Assembly (NCBI GenBank): GCA_934489735.1
Contig: CAKSSR010000009.1
Coordinates: forward strand, 1-64,000
Direction: 5' to 3'
DNA from: an uncultured Eubacteriales bacterium
GTDB lineage: Bacteria; Bacillota; Clostridia; Oscillospirales; Acutalibacteraceae
DNA length: 64,000 bases
In this document: one piece after another, positions 45,544 to 53,188 of the stretch
Layout: each line of letters begins with the position of its first letter
Position numbering within the stretch: the stretch's first letter is position 1
Notes under the pieces: model-generated
Database searches by the model: none
What the model was told of the DNA's origin: nothing
Seen by the model: the letters and a program-made list of their open reading frames with translations, nothing else
Translations under genes and position numbers: made by a program

Positions 45544-47226
45544 ATGATGGAAGAAGTAAAAGAAGAGAGAAAAGAAAGTAATTTCATAGAAGATATAATA
45601 AATGAAGATATTAAGACTGGAAAGATAGATGAAAATAATAAAGTGCATACAAGATTTCCACCGGAACCTAACGGATATTTACACATAGGTCATGCGAAAG
45701 CAATCTGCATTGACTTTGGTATGGCAAAGAAGTATAACGGAGTATGTAATTTAAGAATGGATGATACAAATCCGACGAAAGAAGACGTTGAGTACGTAGA
45801 TTCTATTAAAGAAGATATAAAATGGTTGGGATTTGATTGGGGAGACAGGTTTTATTATGCATCAGAATACTTTGAGGATATGTATAATTACGCTTGTGAA
45901 CTGATAGACAAAGGATTGGCTTACGTCTGTGAACTATCCCCAGAAGAAGTAAGAAAGAATAGAGGAGATTTGACAACTCCTGCAATAAGCCCTTACAGAG
46001 ACAGACCTAAAGAAGAAAGTTTAGATTTATTTAAAAGAATGAGGGCAGGTGAGTTTGAGGATTCTAAAATGACACTTAGAGCAAAAATTGACTTAGGCTC
46101 AGGTAATTTTAACATGAGGGATCCAGTTATATATAGGATTAATAGAGCCCATCACCATAGGACAGGAAATGAATGGTGCATTTATCCGATGTATGACTTT
46201 GCTCACCCGATAGAGGATGCAATTGAAGGGATAACTCATTCTTTATGCTCATTAGAATTTGAAGATCATAGACCGTTATATGACTGGGTTGTTAATAATA
46301 TATCAATAGAGAGCAAACCGAGACAAATAGAATTTGCAAGACTTGGTATAAACAACACAGTTATGAGCAAAAGGAAGCTCAGGGAACTAGTTGAGAAGAA
46401 AATAGTCAGCGGCTGGGACGACCCAAGAATGCCAACGTTATGTGGATTGAGAAGAAGAGGTTATACTCCTGCATCAATAAGAAATTTCTGCGAAAGAATA
46501 GGCGTAGCTAAAGTAAATAGTATAGTTGACTATGGATTTTTAGAGCATTGCTTAAGAGAAGACTTAAATATGAATGCACAGAGAGTAATGGGAGTTTTAA
46601 GACCAATAAAACTTATTATAACAAATTACGAAGAGGGCAAAGAAGAAGTATTTGAAACCGAGAATAATCCTAACAAACCAGAAGATGGCACGAGAAAAAT
46701 AACATTTTCAAGAGAGCTATATATAGAGAGAGACGACTTCATGAAAGAGCCTGTAAAGGGATACTTCAGGTTGTATCCAGGTAATGAAGTAAGATTGAAG
46801 ACGACATATATAATAAAGTGCACAGGCTTTAAGGAAGATGATGACGGAAACGTGACAGAAGTTTATGCGGAATATGATCCAGAAACAAGGGGAGGAAATG
46901 CTCCTGACGGCAGGAAGATAAAGGGTACCATACATTGGGTCAATGCAAGCACAGCTGTTGATGCGACCGTGAACTTATATGAAAATTTATTCACTGTGCC
47001 TGATCCAGACAGTGGAGATAAGAATTTTATGGATTATTTGAACCCACATTCATTAGAAGTATTAAGAAATTGCAAAGTAGAACCATTTGTAAGAGAGAAT
47101 AAAGAATGTAGGGCATATCAATTTATGAGATTGGGATACTTTTGCTTAGATAAAGATAGCAAAGACAATGATATTATATTTAACAGATCAGTGTCATTGA
47201 AAGACAGTTTTAAGAAAAAGCAGTAA
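45544..47226 (+). CDS. glnS: glutaminyl-tRNA synthetase
   Basis: 560 residues, normal size for bacterial GlnRS. Charges tRNA-Gln directly. Class I motifs: RFPPEPNGYLHIGHAKAI (HIGH), the RMDDTNP segment, HHRTGNEWCIYPMYDFAHP, TVMSKRKL (MSK motif) and DDPRMPTLCGLRRRGY. A C-terminal anticodon-binding domain follows (about 340-555). Many Firmicutes lack glnS and form Gln-tRNA by transamidation, so a GlnRS here is informative and consistent with a subset of Clostridia. GAGGGA lies before the ATG. No T-box was found in the short upstream gap. Confidence 0.96.
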   Translation: MMEEVKEERKESNFIEDIINEDIKTGKIDENNKVHTRFPPEPNGYLHIGHAKAICIDFGMAKKYNGVCNLRMDDTNPTKEDVEYVDSIKEDIKWLGFDWGDRFYYASEYFEDMYNYACELIDKGLAYVCELSPEEVRKNRGDLTTPAISPYRDRPKEESLDLFKRMRAGEFEDSKMTLRAKIDLGSGNFNMRDPVIYRINRAHHHRTGNEWCIYPMYDFAHPIEDAIEGITHSLCSLEFEDHRPLYDWVVNNISIESKPRQIEFARLGINNTVMSKRKLRELVEKKIVSGWDDPRMPTLCGLRRRGYTPASIRNFCERIGVAKVNSIVDYGFLEHCLREDLNMNAQRVMGVLRPIKLIITNYEEGKEEVFETENNPNKPEDGTRKITFSRELYIERDDFMKEPVKGYFRLYPGNEVRLKTTYIIKCTGFKEDDDGNVTEVYAEYDPETRGGNAPDGRKIKGTIHWVNASTAVDATVNLYENLFTVPDPDSGDKNFMDYLNPHSLEVLRNCKVEPFVRENKECRAYQFMRLGYFCLDKDSKDNDIIFNRSVSLKDSFKKKQ

Positions 47227-47304
47227 AAGCTTTGTAAATTTAAAAAATGATAAAGGTGAGAGATGAATTGTGCTTCCAGCTATTAATAAAAGTAATCGAT
47301 TGAT

Positions 47305-47413
47305 TCATGAGTTAGTGGAAGAACCGTAGGAACTACGGGGATAGCTTGGTAAATATCTTTCCGTTAGGAGAGAGTTCCCAAGAACCCTGCGACTTTAGTC
47401 GTGGGAGGTTCAG
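47305..47413 (+). mobile_element. IS200/IS605-type mini-element, copy 2
   Basis: 109 bp identical to 13247-13355 except one base (C at 47400, T at 13342). It keeps the inner hairpins and the right-end hairpin with the GACTTTAGTC tip and GGTTCAG end. Its left subterminal hairpin is missing the outer arm, so it starts inside that hairpin. Located between glnS and a secreted-protein gene; no coding frame is broken that I can see. Confidence 0.75.
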
Positions 47414-47462
47414 TAAAATATTGAAGGAAATCTTTAAAGTAAATTGAGAGGGAATTAAAATT

Positions 47463-48452
47463 ATGACAAAAAGATTTTTAAATTGTACAGTAATAGGATT
47501 AATTGTAATATCAGCTATGTCAATGTCTTTTGAATCGTTTGCTGAATCGGATAACAAGCTTGAAAAAGAACAACCTAGCCAGAAGTTCTTTGAAGAGGTA
47601 TGTAAGAATTATGGCGTGAGTAATCAAGAAGAATTGATTTGTGCTCTAGAAAATAGCAGGCCTTATGATAATATAGTATTGAAAAATGATATAAAACTTG
47701 ATAGAAGTATAAATATTGATAAGAGCATACAAATAGATTTAAACGACCATGTGTTGACCGTTGATGAAAGCAGTGAAGCGAAGATAATTTGTGGAAACAA
47801 GAAACTAATGGGCGTGAGTTCGTATACAGTTTACAAGCCGGGATATTACGAGAGGCAATATGTATATAGCACGGATAGAAACAAGAGACCGGAAGTTAAG
47901 TTGATATATCATCCAGGTTATAATGAAGTAAAATATAGTAACTCATATTCTTATAAAGATAATGTAGAAGTAACCTTTAGGAACGGAGCAGTAGTAAAAG
48001 AGAATGCAAAAGATGGAGCAAATAAGAATAATGACGTCTCTGATGCAAATGGAGACAACGGCCTGGATGGAAAGAATTTAATAGAATTGATGTCTGGTAA
48101 TATAATTTTAGATAAAGCTGTAATCAAAGGAGCAAATGGTGGAAGCGGCGGTAACGGAGGATATCAAAAGTTATGGCACATACCGTTTTTCGGCGGCGGA
48201 GATGGCGGCAGAGGAGGCAAAGGCGGCAACGGAGGAAGCGCTATTCAAATCCAAAGACCTAATTTAAAGATAATATTAAAGAATCGTAGTGCGATCATGG
48301 GAGGAAAAGGCGGAAGAGGTGGACAAGGAAGCGAACCGAATCCGAACTATTACTTATGGTCAGGAAAAAGAGGGACGGATGGATCAAATGGTTATCACAG
48401 TTTAGGATCAAATATGATGTCAAATGTAGATGATTCTAAAAATTTTAATTAA
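47463..48452 (+). CDS. secreted glycine-rich, beta-helix-like protein
   Basis: 329 residues. Signal peptide (KRFLNCTVIGLIVISAMSMS...FESFA). Residues about 45-105 (QEELICALENSRPYDNIVLKNDI, INIDKSIQIDLNDHVLTV) resemble the start of right-handed beta-helix/pectate-lyase-like or adhesin-type proteins, which show rows of short beta strands. The last third is unusually rich in Gly with loops such as GANGGSGGNGG and GGDGGRGGKGGNGG. No anchor motif. Probably an extracellular structural or adhesive protein; function unknown. Follows the mini-element by 50 bp. Two hairpin arms (48506-48538) downstream may be a weak terminator. Confidence 0.7.
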   Translation: MTKRFLNCTVIGLIVISAMSMSFESFAESDNKLEKEQPSQKFFEEVCKNYGVSNQEELICALENSRPYDNIVLKNDIKLDRSINIDKSIQIDLNDHVLTVDESSEAKIICGNKKLMGVSSYTVYKPGYYERQYVYSTDRNKRPEVKLIYHPGYNEVKYSNSYSYKDNVEVTFRNGAVVKENAKDGANKNNDVSDANGDNGLDGKNLIELMSGNIILDKAVIKGANGGSGGNGGYQKLWHIPFFGGGDGGRGGKGGNGGSAIQIQRPNLKIILKNRSAIMGGKGGRGGQGSEPNPNYYLWSGKRGTDGSNGYHSLGSNMMSNVDDSKNFN

Positions 48453-48554
48453 ATTAAAGAATTGATTAGATCGACGAATAAAAGCTTATATAAAAGCAGA
48501 TAATATTATTGGCACTGAAGATATTAAGTGCAATAATTTATGAGGTGATTATAT

Positions 48555-48722
48555 ATGAGCGGAAAACAAGCTAATTCAAGTATAAAATGTAGTGTCAACA
48601 AGTGCAAAAATCATTGCGGATGTGAGAACTATTGCTCTCTTAACTCAGTTGTGATAGGGACACATGAAGCAGATCCAACAGTATGTCAATGTGTAGACTG
48701 CGAATCTTTTGAAGCTAAATAG
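48555..48722 (+). CDS. DUF1540 domain protein (small Cys-rich)
   Basis: 55 residues with GAGGTGATTATAT before the ATG. Contains nine cysteines arranged as IKCSVNKCKNHCGCENYC...VCQCVDCESFE, which is the DUF1540 pattern. Such small proteins are frequent in Clostridia and Bacilli and are thought to bind zinc or another metal; role unknown, sometimes linked to sporulation. Followed by a terminator. Confidence 0.9.
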   Translation: MSGKQANSSIKCSVNKCKNHCGCENYCSLNSVVIGTHEADPTVCQCVDCESFEAK

Positions 48723-48741
48723 AAAAACATTAGAAATGTTT

Positions 48742-48775
48742 AATCCAAGTTAAGAAAATTAGCTTGGATTTTTCT
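48742..48775 (+). terminator. intrinsic terminator after the DUF1540 gene
   Basis: AATCCAAG (48742-48749) pairs with CTTGGATT (48763-48770), then TTTCT. Confidence 0.8.
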
Positions 48776-48851
48776 ATTTGTTATCATAAGGTAAGTAATT
48801 TTAGCATATAGATTTATCGTAGAAGAAATTACTTGAGGAGGAAGTAATATT

Positions 48852-49619
48852 ATGCATTATTTAATATTAACTAAGAGAAAAATAATGATATTTAGCTTAT
48901 GTTTTGTACTAGGATTATTTACTTTATTAGTATCATTTAATGGGATATCATCAGTAGTAAGCGCATCTAATACAGAGAAAAAGATTCCAATATACTGCGT
49001 GGACAAGAAGGAAAAAAAGATAAGCATTTCTTTTGATGCGGCATGGGGAAATGAACAGACTCAAGAACTTTTGGATATTTTAAGTCAATACAACGTAAAG
49101 ACGACATTTTTTTTGGTAGGCAGTTGGGTAGATAAGTATCCGGAATCAGTAAAAGCAATAAGCGATGCAGGACATGACGTGGGAAATCATTCAAATACTC
49201 ACCCTCATATGACTAAACTATCTAAAGAAAAAGAAAAAGAAGAAATAAGTCTATGTAATGAAAAGATATATAAAATAACAAATAAGAAACCAACATTGTT
49301 TAGACCACCGTATGGAGACTATAACAACAGCGTGGTAGAAAGTGTGAGAGAATTAGGTATGCATTGTATACAATGGGACGTTGATAGCTTAGACTGGAAA
49401 GACCCGACATCTGAAGAAATGTTGAAGAAAGTGACAGAAAGTATAAAACCGGGATCAATTGTATTATTCCATAATGGAGCAAAGAACACTCCTAAGACAC
49501 TTCCTAAGACGATAGAAGCTATTAAGAACCAAGGCTATGAAATAGTGCCTATATCTGAATTAATTCTTCAAGGAGAGTATAAGACAGATCATGAAGGGAA
49601 ACAAATATTATGTAACTAA
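48852..49619 (+). CDS. polysaccharide deacetylase (NodB domain), PdaB-like
   Basis: 255 residues. A hydrophobic N-terminal segment (about 10-38) may be a signal anchor. The NodB domain begins with KKISISFDAAWG: the second Asp of the usual SFDDG is replaced (FDAAWG), as in the PdaB-like clostridial branch. Further motifs: TTFFLVGSWVDKYPE, HSNTHPHM (HxxxH zinc site), RPPYGDYN, and LFHNGAKNT. The enzyme would remove acetyl groups from cell-wall or other polysaccharides on the outside of the membrane. AGGAGG precedes the ATG, and a terminator follows. Confidence 0.9.
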   Translation: MHYLILTKRKIMIFSLCFVLGLFTLLVSFNGISSVVSASNTEKKIPIYCVDKKEKKISISFDAAWGNEQTQELLDILSQYNVKTTFFLVGSWVDKYPESVKAISDAGHDVGNHSNTHPHMTKLSKEKEKEEISLCNEKIYKITNKKPTLFRPPYGDYNNSVVESVRELGMHCIQWDVDSLDWKDPTSEEMLKKVTESIKPGSIVLFHNGAKNTPKTLPKTIEAIKNQGYEIVPISELILQGEYKTDHEGKQILCN

Positions 49620-49625
49620 ATTAAG

Positions 49626-49664
49626 AGCTACTAAGGAATAATTAAGTCCATAGTAGCTTTTTGA
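49626..49664 (+). terminator. intrinsic terminator after the deacetylase gene
   Basis: AGCTACTA (49626-49633) and TAGTAGCT (49651-49658), followed by TTTTTG. Confidence 0.8.
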
Positions 49665-49689
49665 TTATATTTGATTGAAAAATGTAATC

Positions 49690-49770
49690 CGAAGTTCACC
49701 AAATCTTAAAGAATAATATGTTCGTTTAATAAAAAAATAGGGGAAGGGAATCAAGAGGTAATATAAAGAT
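49690..49770 (+). mobile_element. short 5' fragment of an ISAs1-like element
   Basis: The stretch with TGTTCGTTTAATAAAAAAA followed by GGGGAAGGGAA matches the start of the decayed ISAs1 element at about 32985 and the start of the third copy at about 50937. No coding part is left. Confidence 0.5.
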
Positions 49771-49867
49771 AGACTTTTTTTAATTGTCTTCTTTACGGAC
49801 TTGTTAAAATTTAAAGTCGTTTCTTTTGAGTCTCTTATTCAAAAGGTAATTCCTCCTAATTATTTTC

Positions 49868-50100
49868 TTACAAATCCTCAATTTTTATTTTATGATTCTT
49901 ATTTATTCCTTCCTTTTCAAGCCATATATGTACTCTGCGATATCCATAAGTATTTCGGCTCTTTCCATGGCATTCTCTTATCTTATTGGTTAGCTCTAAA
50001 TCTCTATCAGGTATTTCTAATCTCTTTAAAAATGCATAATATCCACTGTGGGATACTTCTCCTTGGGCTATTTCCCCTTTGTTCTTCCTTTTGAAAAAGC
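49868..50100 (-). pseudogene. IS3-family OrfB fragment fused to the tail of an AAA-ATPase/PD-(D/E)XK gene
   Basis: One open minus-strand stretch reads VSHSGYYAFLKR, then IRECHGKSRNTYGYRRVHIW and LEKEGI, which is the N-terminal helix-turn-helix part of an IS3-family OrfB transposase. It continues without a break into NKNHKIKIEDL and a stop, identical to the last residues of the gene ending at 870. The catalytic DDE part of OrfB is absent. So an IS3 insertion into a paralogue was followed by deletion. A hairpin with T-run (50127-50157) lies just upstream. The rest of 49663-50308 holds two related 42-46 bp stretches (49775-49820, 50161-50202) that may be IS ends. Confidence 0.7.
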
Positions 50101-50126
50101 TTCTAATTTGTTCATAAATCTTTTTA

Positions 50127-50162
50127 CCCCCTTGATATATATTCTACATCAAGAGGGTTTTC
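50127..50162 (+). terminator. hairpin with T-run within IS debris
   Basis: CCCCCTTGAT (50127-50136) pairs with ATCAAGAGGG (50148-50157) with one mismatch, followed by TTTTCTTTT. Its transcription unit is unknown. Confidence 0.45.
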
Positions 50163-50308
50163 TTTTCAATTATCCTTTTTACAGGCTTGTTCAAGGGGTC
50201 GCATTTCTCTAAAAATGGCTTTTATTTCTTTAATTTTTCAATAGAAAAGTTAAATTTATCTCCTATAATCCTTCACTTATGTAACAAAGGCCTAAAACTT
50301 CCCCTTAT

Positions 50309-50776
50309 TTAATTAGCATTTTCTTGTCCCCATGAAGATTCCCTGTTCAATATGTCTAGCAACTGTACTGCCGAATTATCCATAACTAAATCACTGCTAG
50401 TATTAAGACCACCCACTGCAGATGGGTTTATTTCCGAAATCTTATCGATTATTTTATTTGCTATTGCCTCCATTTCGTCCGATTTATAGATATTGTCAAG
50501 CCATTCACTTTCATGCTTTTGGGACACTATTTCTTCCTTTTTATCTTTTAAAAACTTCCAAAGTTTTTCTTCTATTGCTTGTGCAAGCTCATGTATTCCC
50601 GTTCCAGCAAATTCTCCATCTTCAGAACATATCATTTTATTTGAGCCCTCAAAATAAACTAATCGAATTGAATTGTTGTCTATAACTTCACGTAGTTCGT
50701 CATTTGTGAGTTTTAATTTTTTGTCTGGATCTATATTCATACAATCAAAACCTAAAACTCCTCCTCTGTTGGTCAT
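50309..50776 (-). CDS. hypothetical protein, own strong promoter
   Basis: 155 residues from ATG 50776, with GGGAG nine bases upstream. No signal peptide or membrane helix; the middle is helical and charged (AIEEKLWKFLKDKKEEIVSQ), and the start has MTNRGGVLGFDCMNIDP. No family is recognised. The reading frame is supported by the ribosome site, ordinary codon use and a near-consensus promoter upstream. It stands alone among insertion-sequence remnants, so it may be cargo, an orphan phage or defence gene; there is no direct evidence for any of these. Confidence 0.6.
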   Translation of the reverse strand: MTNRGGVLGFDCMNIDPDKKLKLTNDELREVIDNNSIRLVYFEGSNKMICSEDGEFAGTGIHELAQAIEEKLWKFLKDKKEEIVSQKHESEWLDNIYKSDEMEAIANKIIDKISEINPSAVGGLNTSSDLVMDNSAVQLLDILNRESSWGQENAN

Positions 50777-50873
50777 AAAAATCATCTCCCTGAATTTATA
50801 TTTTTTTAGCATAAAACTAAAATTTTTTAATGTGCGGTGAATTTTTCAATCGTATAATCACTGCGACGATAAT

Positions 50874-50903
50874 ATTATAACATACATACGTACTTATTGT
50901 CAA
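50874..50903 (-). promoter_or_regulatory. near-consensus promoter of the orphan gene
   Basis: Minus strand: TTGACA (50903-50898), 18-bp spacer, TATAAT (50879-50874). The leader would be about 90 nt. The spacer contains TACGTA. Confidence 0.75.
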
Positions 50904-50929
50904 GTGTTTTTATGTATTTTGCCACATTT

Positions 50930-51290
50930 GTTTTATAAAAAATAGGGGAAGGGAACCAAGAGGTAATATGGGAGAAGAAATTTGCAATAATAGAAGAACC
51001 AAGACATTAAGGACATGTTAAATATAAATTAAGTGATATATTGGTAATGTACAATTTTTATATGGATTAAATGACGTTTATCAAGAATAAAGCAGACTTT
51101 TTTAAGGAGGAATTTGAAATAGGGAAGATACCATTGAAACCGACAATGAAATCGAGTGCCAAATACAATAGATGGGGAAGAAGTAGGGAAGATAATAATT
51201 TAAATAATGAAGAAAATAGTAAGGACAAGGCATAAAGTAATAGCAATTGATAGGAAAGCGATATGTAACAAATGAAATGAGCCTGAAAAA
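50930..51290 (+). pseudogene. decayed ISAs1-family transposase, N-terminal and central part
   Basis: Aligns by eye to the remnant at 32985: EICNNRR at about 50975, the shared region AAATTAAGTGATAT, GACTTTTTTAAGGAGG, GGGAAGATACCATTG, and VIAIDRKAIC at about 51240-51265, the first catalytic-Asp segment of ISAs1 transposases. Many stops and frameshifts. The C-terminal third is missing. Confidence 0.6.
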
Positions 51291-51303
51291 ATTAAATTAG
51301 GTA

Positions 51304-51332
51304 TTTACTTTTTTAAGATTTTATGTTATACT
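51304..51332 (+). promoter_or_regulatory. promoter of a putative small RNA
   Basis: TTTACT (51304-51309), 17-bp spacer, TATACT (51327-51332). Predicted start at about 51339. Confidence 0.6.
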
Positions 51333-51338
51333 TGTTCC

Positions 51339-51431
51339 AGTGCATAATCTAAACAATTTTCTTTGTTTTTCGTAATACTTTCTTTAACCCTTATTATTAT
51401 ATCAACCGTTTAGATTATGTACGCTTTTTTT
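51339..51431 (+). ncRNA. putative stem-terminated small RNA (about 92 nt)
   Basis: A promoter ends at 51332, and the expected first base falls at the start of a 15-bp stem: GTGCATAATCTAAAC (51340-51354) with GTTTAGATTATGTAC (51408-51422), one G-U pair. The 53-nt loop is pyrimidine-rich; after the stem comes GCTTTTTTTATTTTTTTT. Promoter, hairpin and T-run therefore form a self-contained unit before the ATPase gene. It matches no family I know. It could instead be an attenuator in the leader of the gene at 51542, or a mini-element. Confidence 0.5.
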
Positions 51432-51541
51432 ATTTTTTTTAAAATAATCGGTGAATTAATTTTACTGTTTTATGACAAATTTTCAGAAATCTATTGTAAC
51501 TAGATAAGAAAGTTTAAGATTTTTTAGGAGTAGATAAGCAT

Positions 51542-53107
51542 ATGAATAGAAATGAAAACGGTAATGGCAATGAGGGATATGAATTTTCAACCTATGTACT
51601 TACAGGAGATCGACTTAGAAAGATAGTAGACTCTGTAAAAGAGTATAAGAAACGAGAATGCTATAGAGCAATTAATGACTTTATTTCAGGAAATATAAGA
51701 GATAAAGTATTTATTCTTTATGGCCTACGAAGGACCGGAAAGACTACATTGATCCGTCAAGTATTATTAAACATGCCTTTAGATAGATTTGAAAAGGCTG
51801 CATTTATTCAAATAAAGCCAGGGGATACTTTATCAAATGTTAATCATGACTTAGAAACTCTTGAGAGGCAAGGATATGAGTATATATTTATTGACGAAGT
51901 GACATTAATTGGAGACTTTATTGAAGGAGCAGCAGTATTTTCTGACATTTATGCTAGCAGTGGGATGAAAGTTGTATTATCAGGAACAGATTCTCTTGGA
52001 TTTTTGTTTGCAAAGCATGAACAATTGTACGACCGTTGCATTATGCTGCATACGACCATCATTTCTTATGGAGAGTTTGAAACGGTTTTAGGCATAAAAG
52101 GAATTGATGAGTATATTCGCTATGGAGGGACAATGAGCGTATCGGGAATTAATTATAATAAAGGAATAGGGTCATCGTTTTCGACAGAAGAAGCTACAAA
52201 AGAATACATAGACAGTGCAATTGCAAAGAATATCCAACATTCTTTAAAGCATTATCAGGATGGAGCACATTTCAGAGGATTATATGAATTGTTTAAGGAA
52301 GATGAACTAACAAGTGCAATTAATCGAGTCATAGAAGACATAAACCATCGTTTTACGAAGGAAGTACTTACAAAGGCTTACAGATCCAATGATTTATCTA
52401 TATCTGCGAGGAATATGTTGCATGATCGAAGCAATCCAATTGACTTATTTGATAATATTGATGATGAATTGGTCAACGACTCTATTAAGAAAATGTTAAA
52501 TATTCTTGATAAAGACGAGCAAAAGGTAAAAATAGAAGTAGAGCACGCATATCAAATTAAAGAATATCTTAATTTATTGGACCTAGTAGCAGAGGTTGAT
52601 ATTAATTATTTGCCAAATACTAATAAAGGGAAGAAAAAAGTAATCATAACGCAGCCTGGGATGAGATATGCGCAAGCAAAATCACTCATAGGCAGTCTAA
52701 TGTCAGACAAAATCTTCAATTCCTTATCAATATTAATCAAAAACGAGGTAGTTGATCGCATATTAAATGAAATAAAAGGCAGAATGATGGAAGACATAGT
52801 GATATTAGAGACAAAGCTTACAAATCCAAGAAAGAAAATATTTCAATTACAGTTTGCCATTGGGGAATTTGACATGGTAATTCAAGACACAGATAAGCTA
52901 ACGTGTAAGATATTTGAAATAAAGCACAGTGATAAGGCAGTGGTAAGTCAATATAGGTACTTGACAGATGAAGAAAAATGTAAAGAAACGGAACATTATT
53001 TTGGAAAAGTAGTAGAGAAAAATGTAATATATCGAGGAAATACTAAGAAATTTAATGGCATTAGTTATATAAATGTAGAAGAATACTTAAAGTCGCTTAA
53101 AGGATAG
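51542..53107 (+). CDS. AAA ATPase with C-terminal nuclease-like domain (AAA_14/DUF4143 type)
   Basis: 521 residues. Walker A ILYGLRRTGKTTLIRQ (about 58-73) and Walker B YIFIDEVTL (about 113-121) followed by VVLSGTDS (sensor 1). The C-terminal part (about 410-480) has EDIVILETK, then FDMVIQDTD and CKIFEIKHS, giving an E...D...ExK pattern of the PD-(D/E)XK superfamily seen in DUF4143 proteins. Such two-domain proteins are frequent in Clostridia and often multicopy; they are related in architecture to the gene at 1-870, but sequence is different. Role unknown, perhaps in defence or DNA handling. ATG 51542 is preceded by AGGAG about 10 bases upstream. Confidence 0.85.
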   Translation: MNRNENGNGNEGYEFSTYVLTGDRLRKIVDSVKEYKKRECYRAINDFISGNIRDKVFILYGLRRTGKTTLIRQVLLNMPLDRFEKAAFIQIKPGDTLSNVNHDLETLERQGYEYIFIDEVTLIGDFIEGAAVFSDIYASSGMKVVLSGTDSLGFLFAKHEQLYDRCIMLHTTIISYGEFETVLGIKGIDEYIRYGGTMSVSGINYNKGIGSSFSTEEATKEYIDSAIAKNIQHSLKHYQDGAHFRGLYELFKEDELTSAINRVIEDINHRFTKEVLTKAYRSNDLSISARNMLHDRSNPIDLFDNIDDELVNDSIKKMLNILDKDEQKVKIEVEHAYQIKEYLNLLDLVAEVDINYLPNTNKGKKKVIITQPGMRYAQAKSLIGSLMSDKIFNSLSILIKNEVVDRILNEIKGRMMEDIVILETKLTNPRKKIFQLQFAIGEFDMVIQDTDKLTCKIFEIKHSDKAVVSQYRYLTDEEKCKETEHYFGKVVEKNVIYRGNTKKFNGISYINVEEYLKSLKG

Positions 53108-53129
53108 CTTAAGTTGATGCAAAAAAGAG

Positions 53130-53183
53130 CTTGTATACTAAAGGAAAAATGTTAACCAAAGTATACAAGTTCTTTATTTTTTT
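53130..53183. terminator. bidirectional terminator
   Basis: CTTGTATACT (53130-53139) and AGTATACAAG (53160-53169), perfect 10-bp arms, followed by TTCTTTATTTTTTT on plus and CTCTTTTTTG on minus. It serves the convergent genes ending at 53107 and 53189. Confidence 0.88.
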
Positions 53184-53188
53184 CTTAA

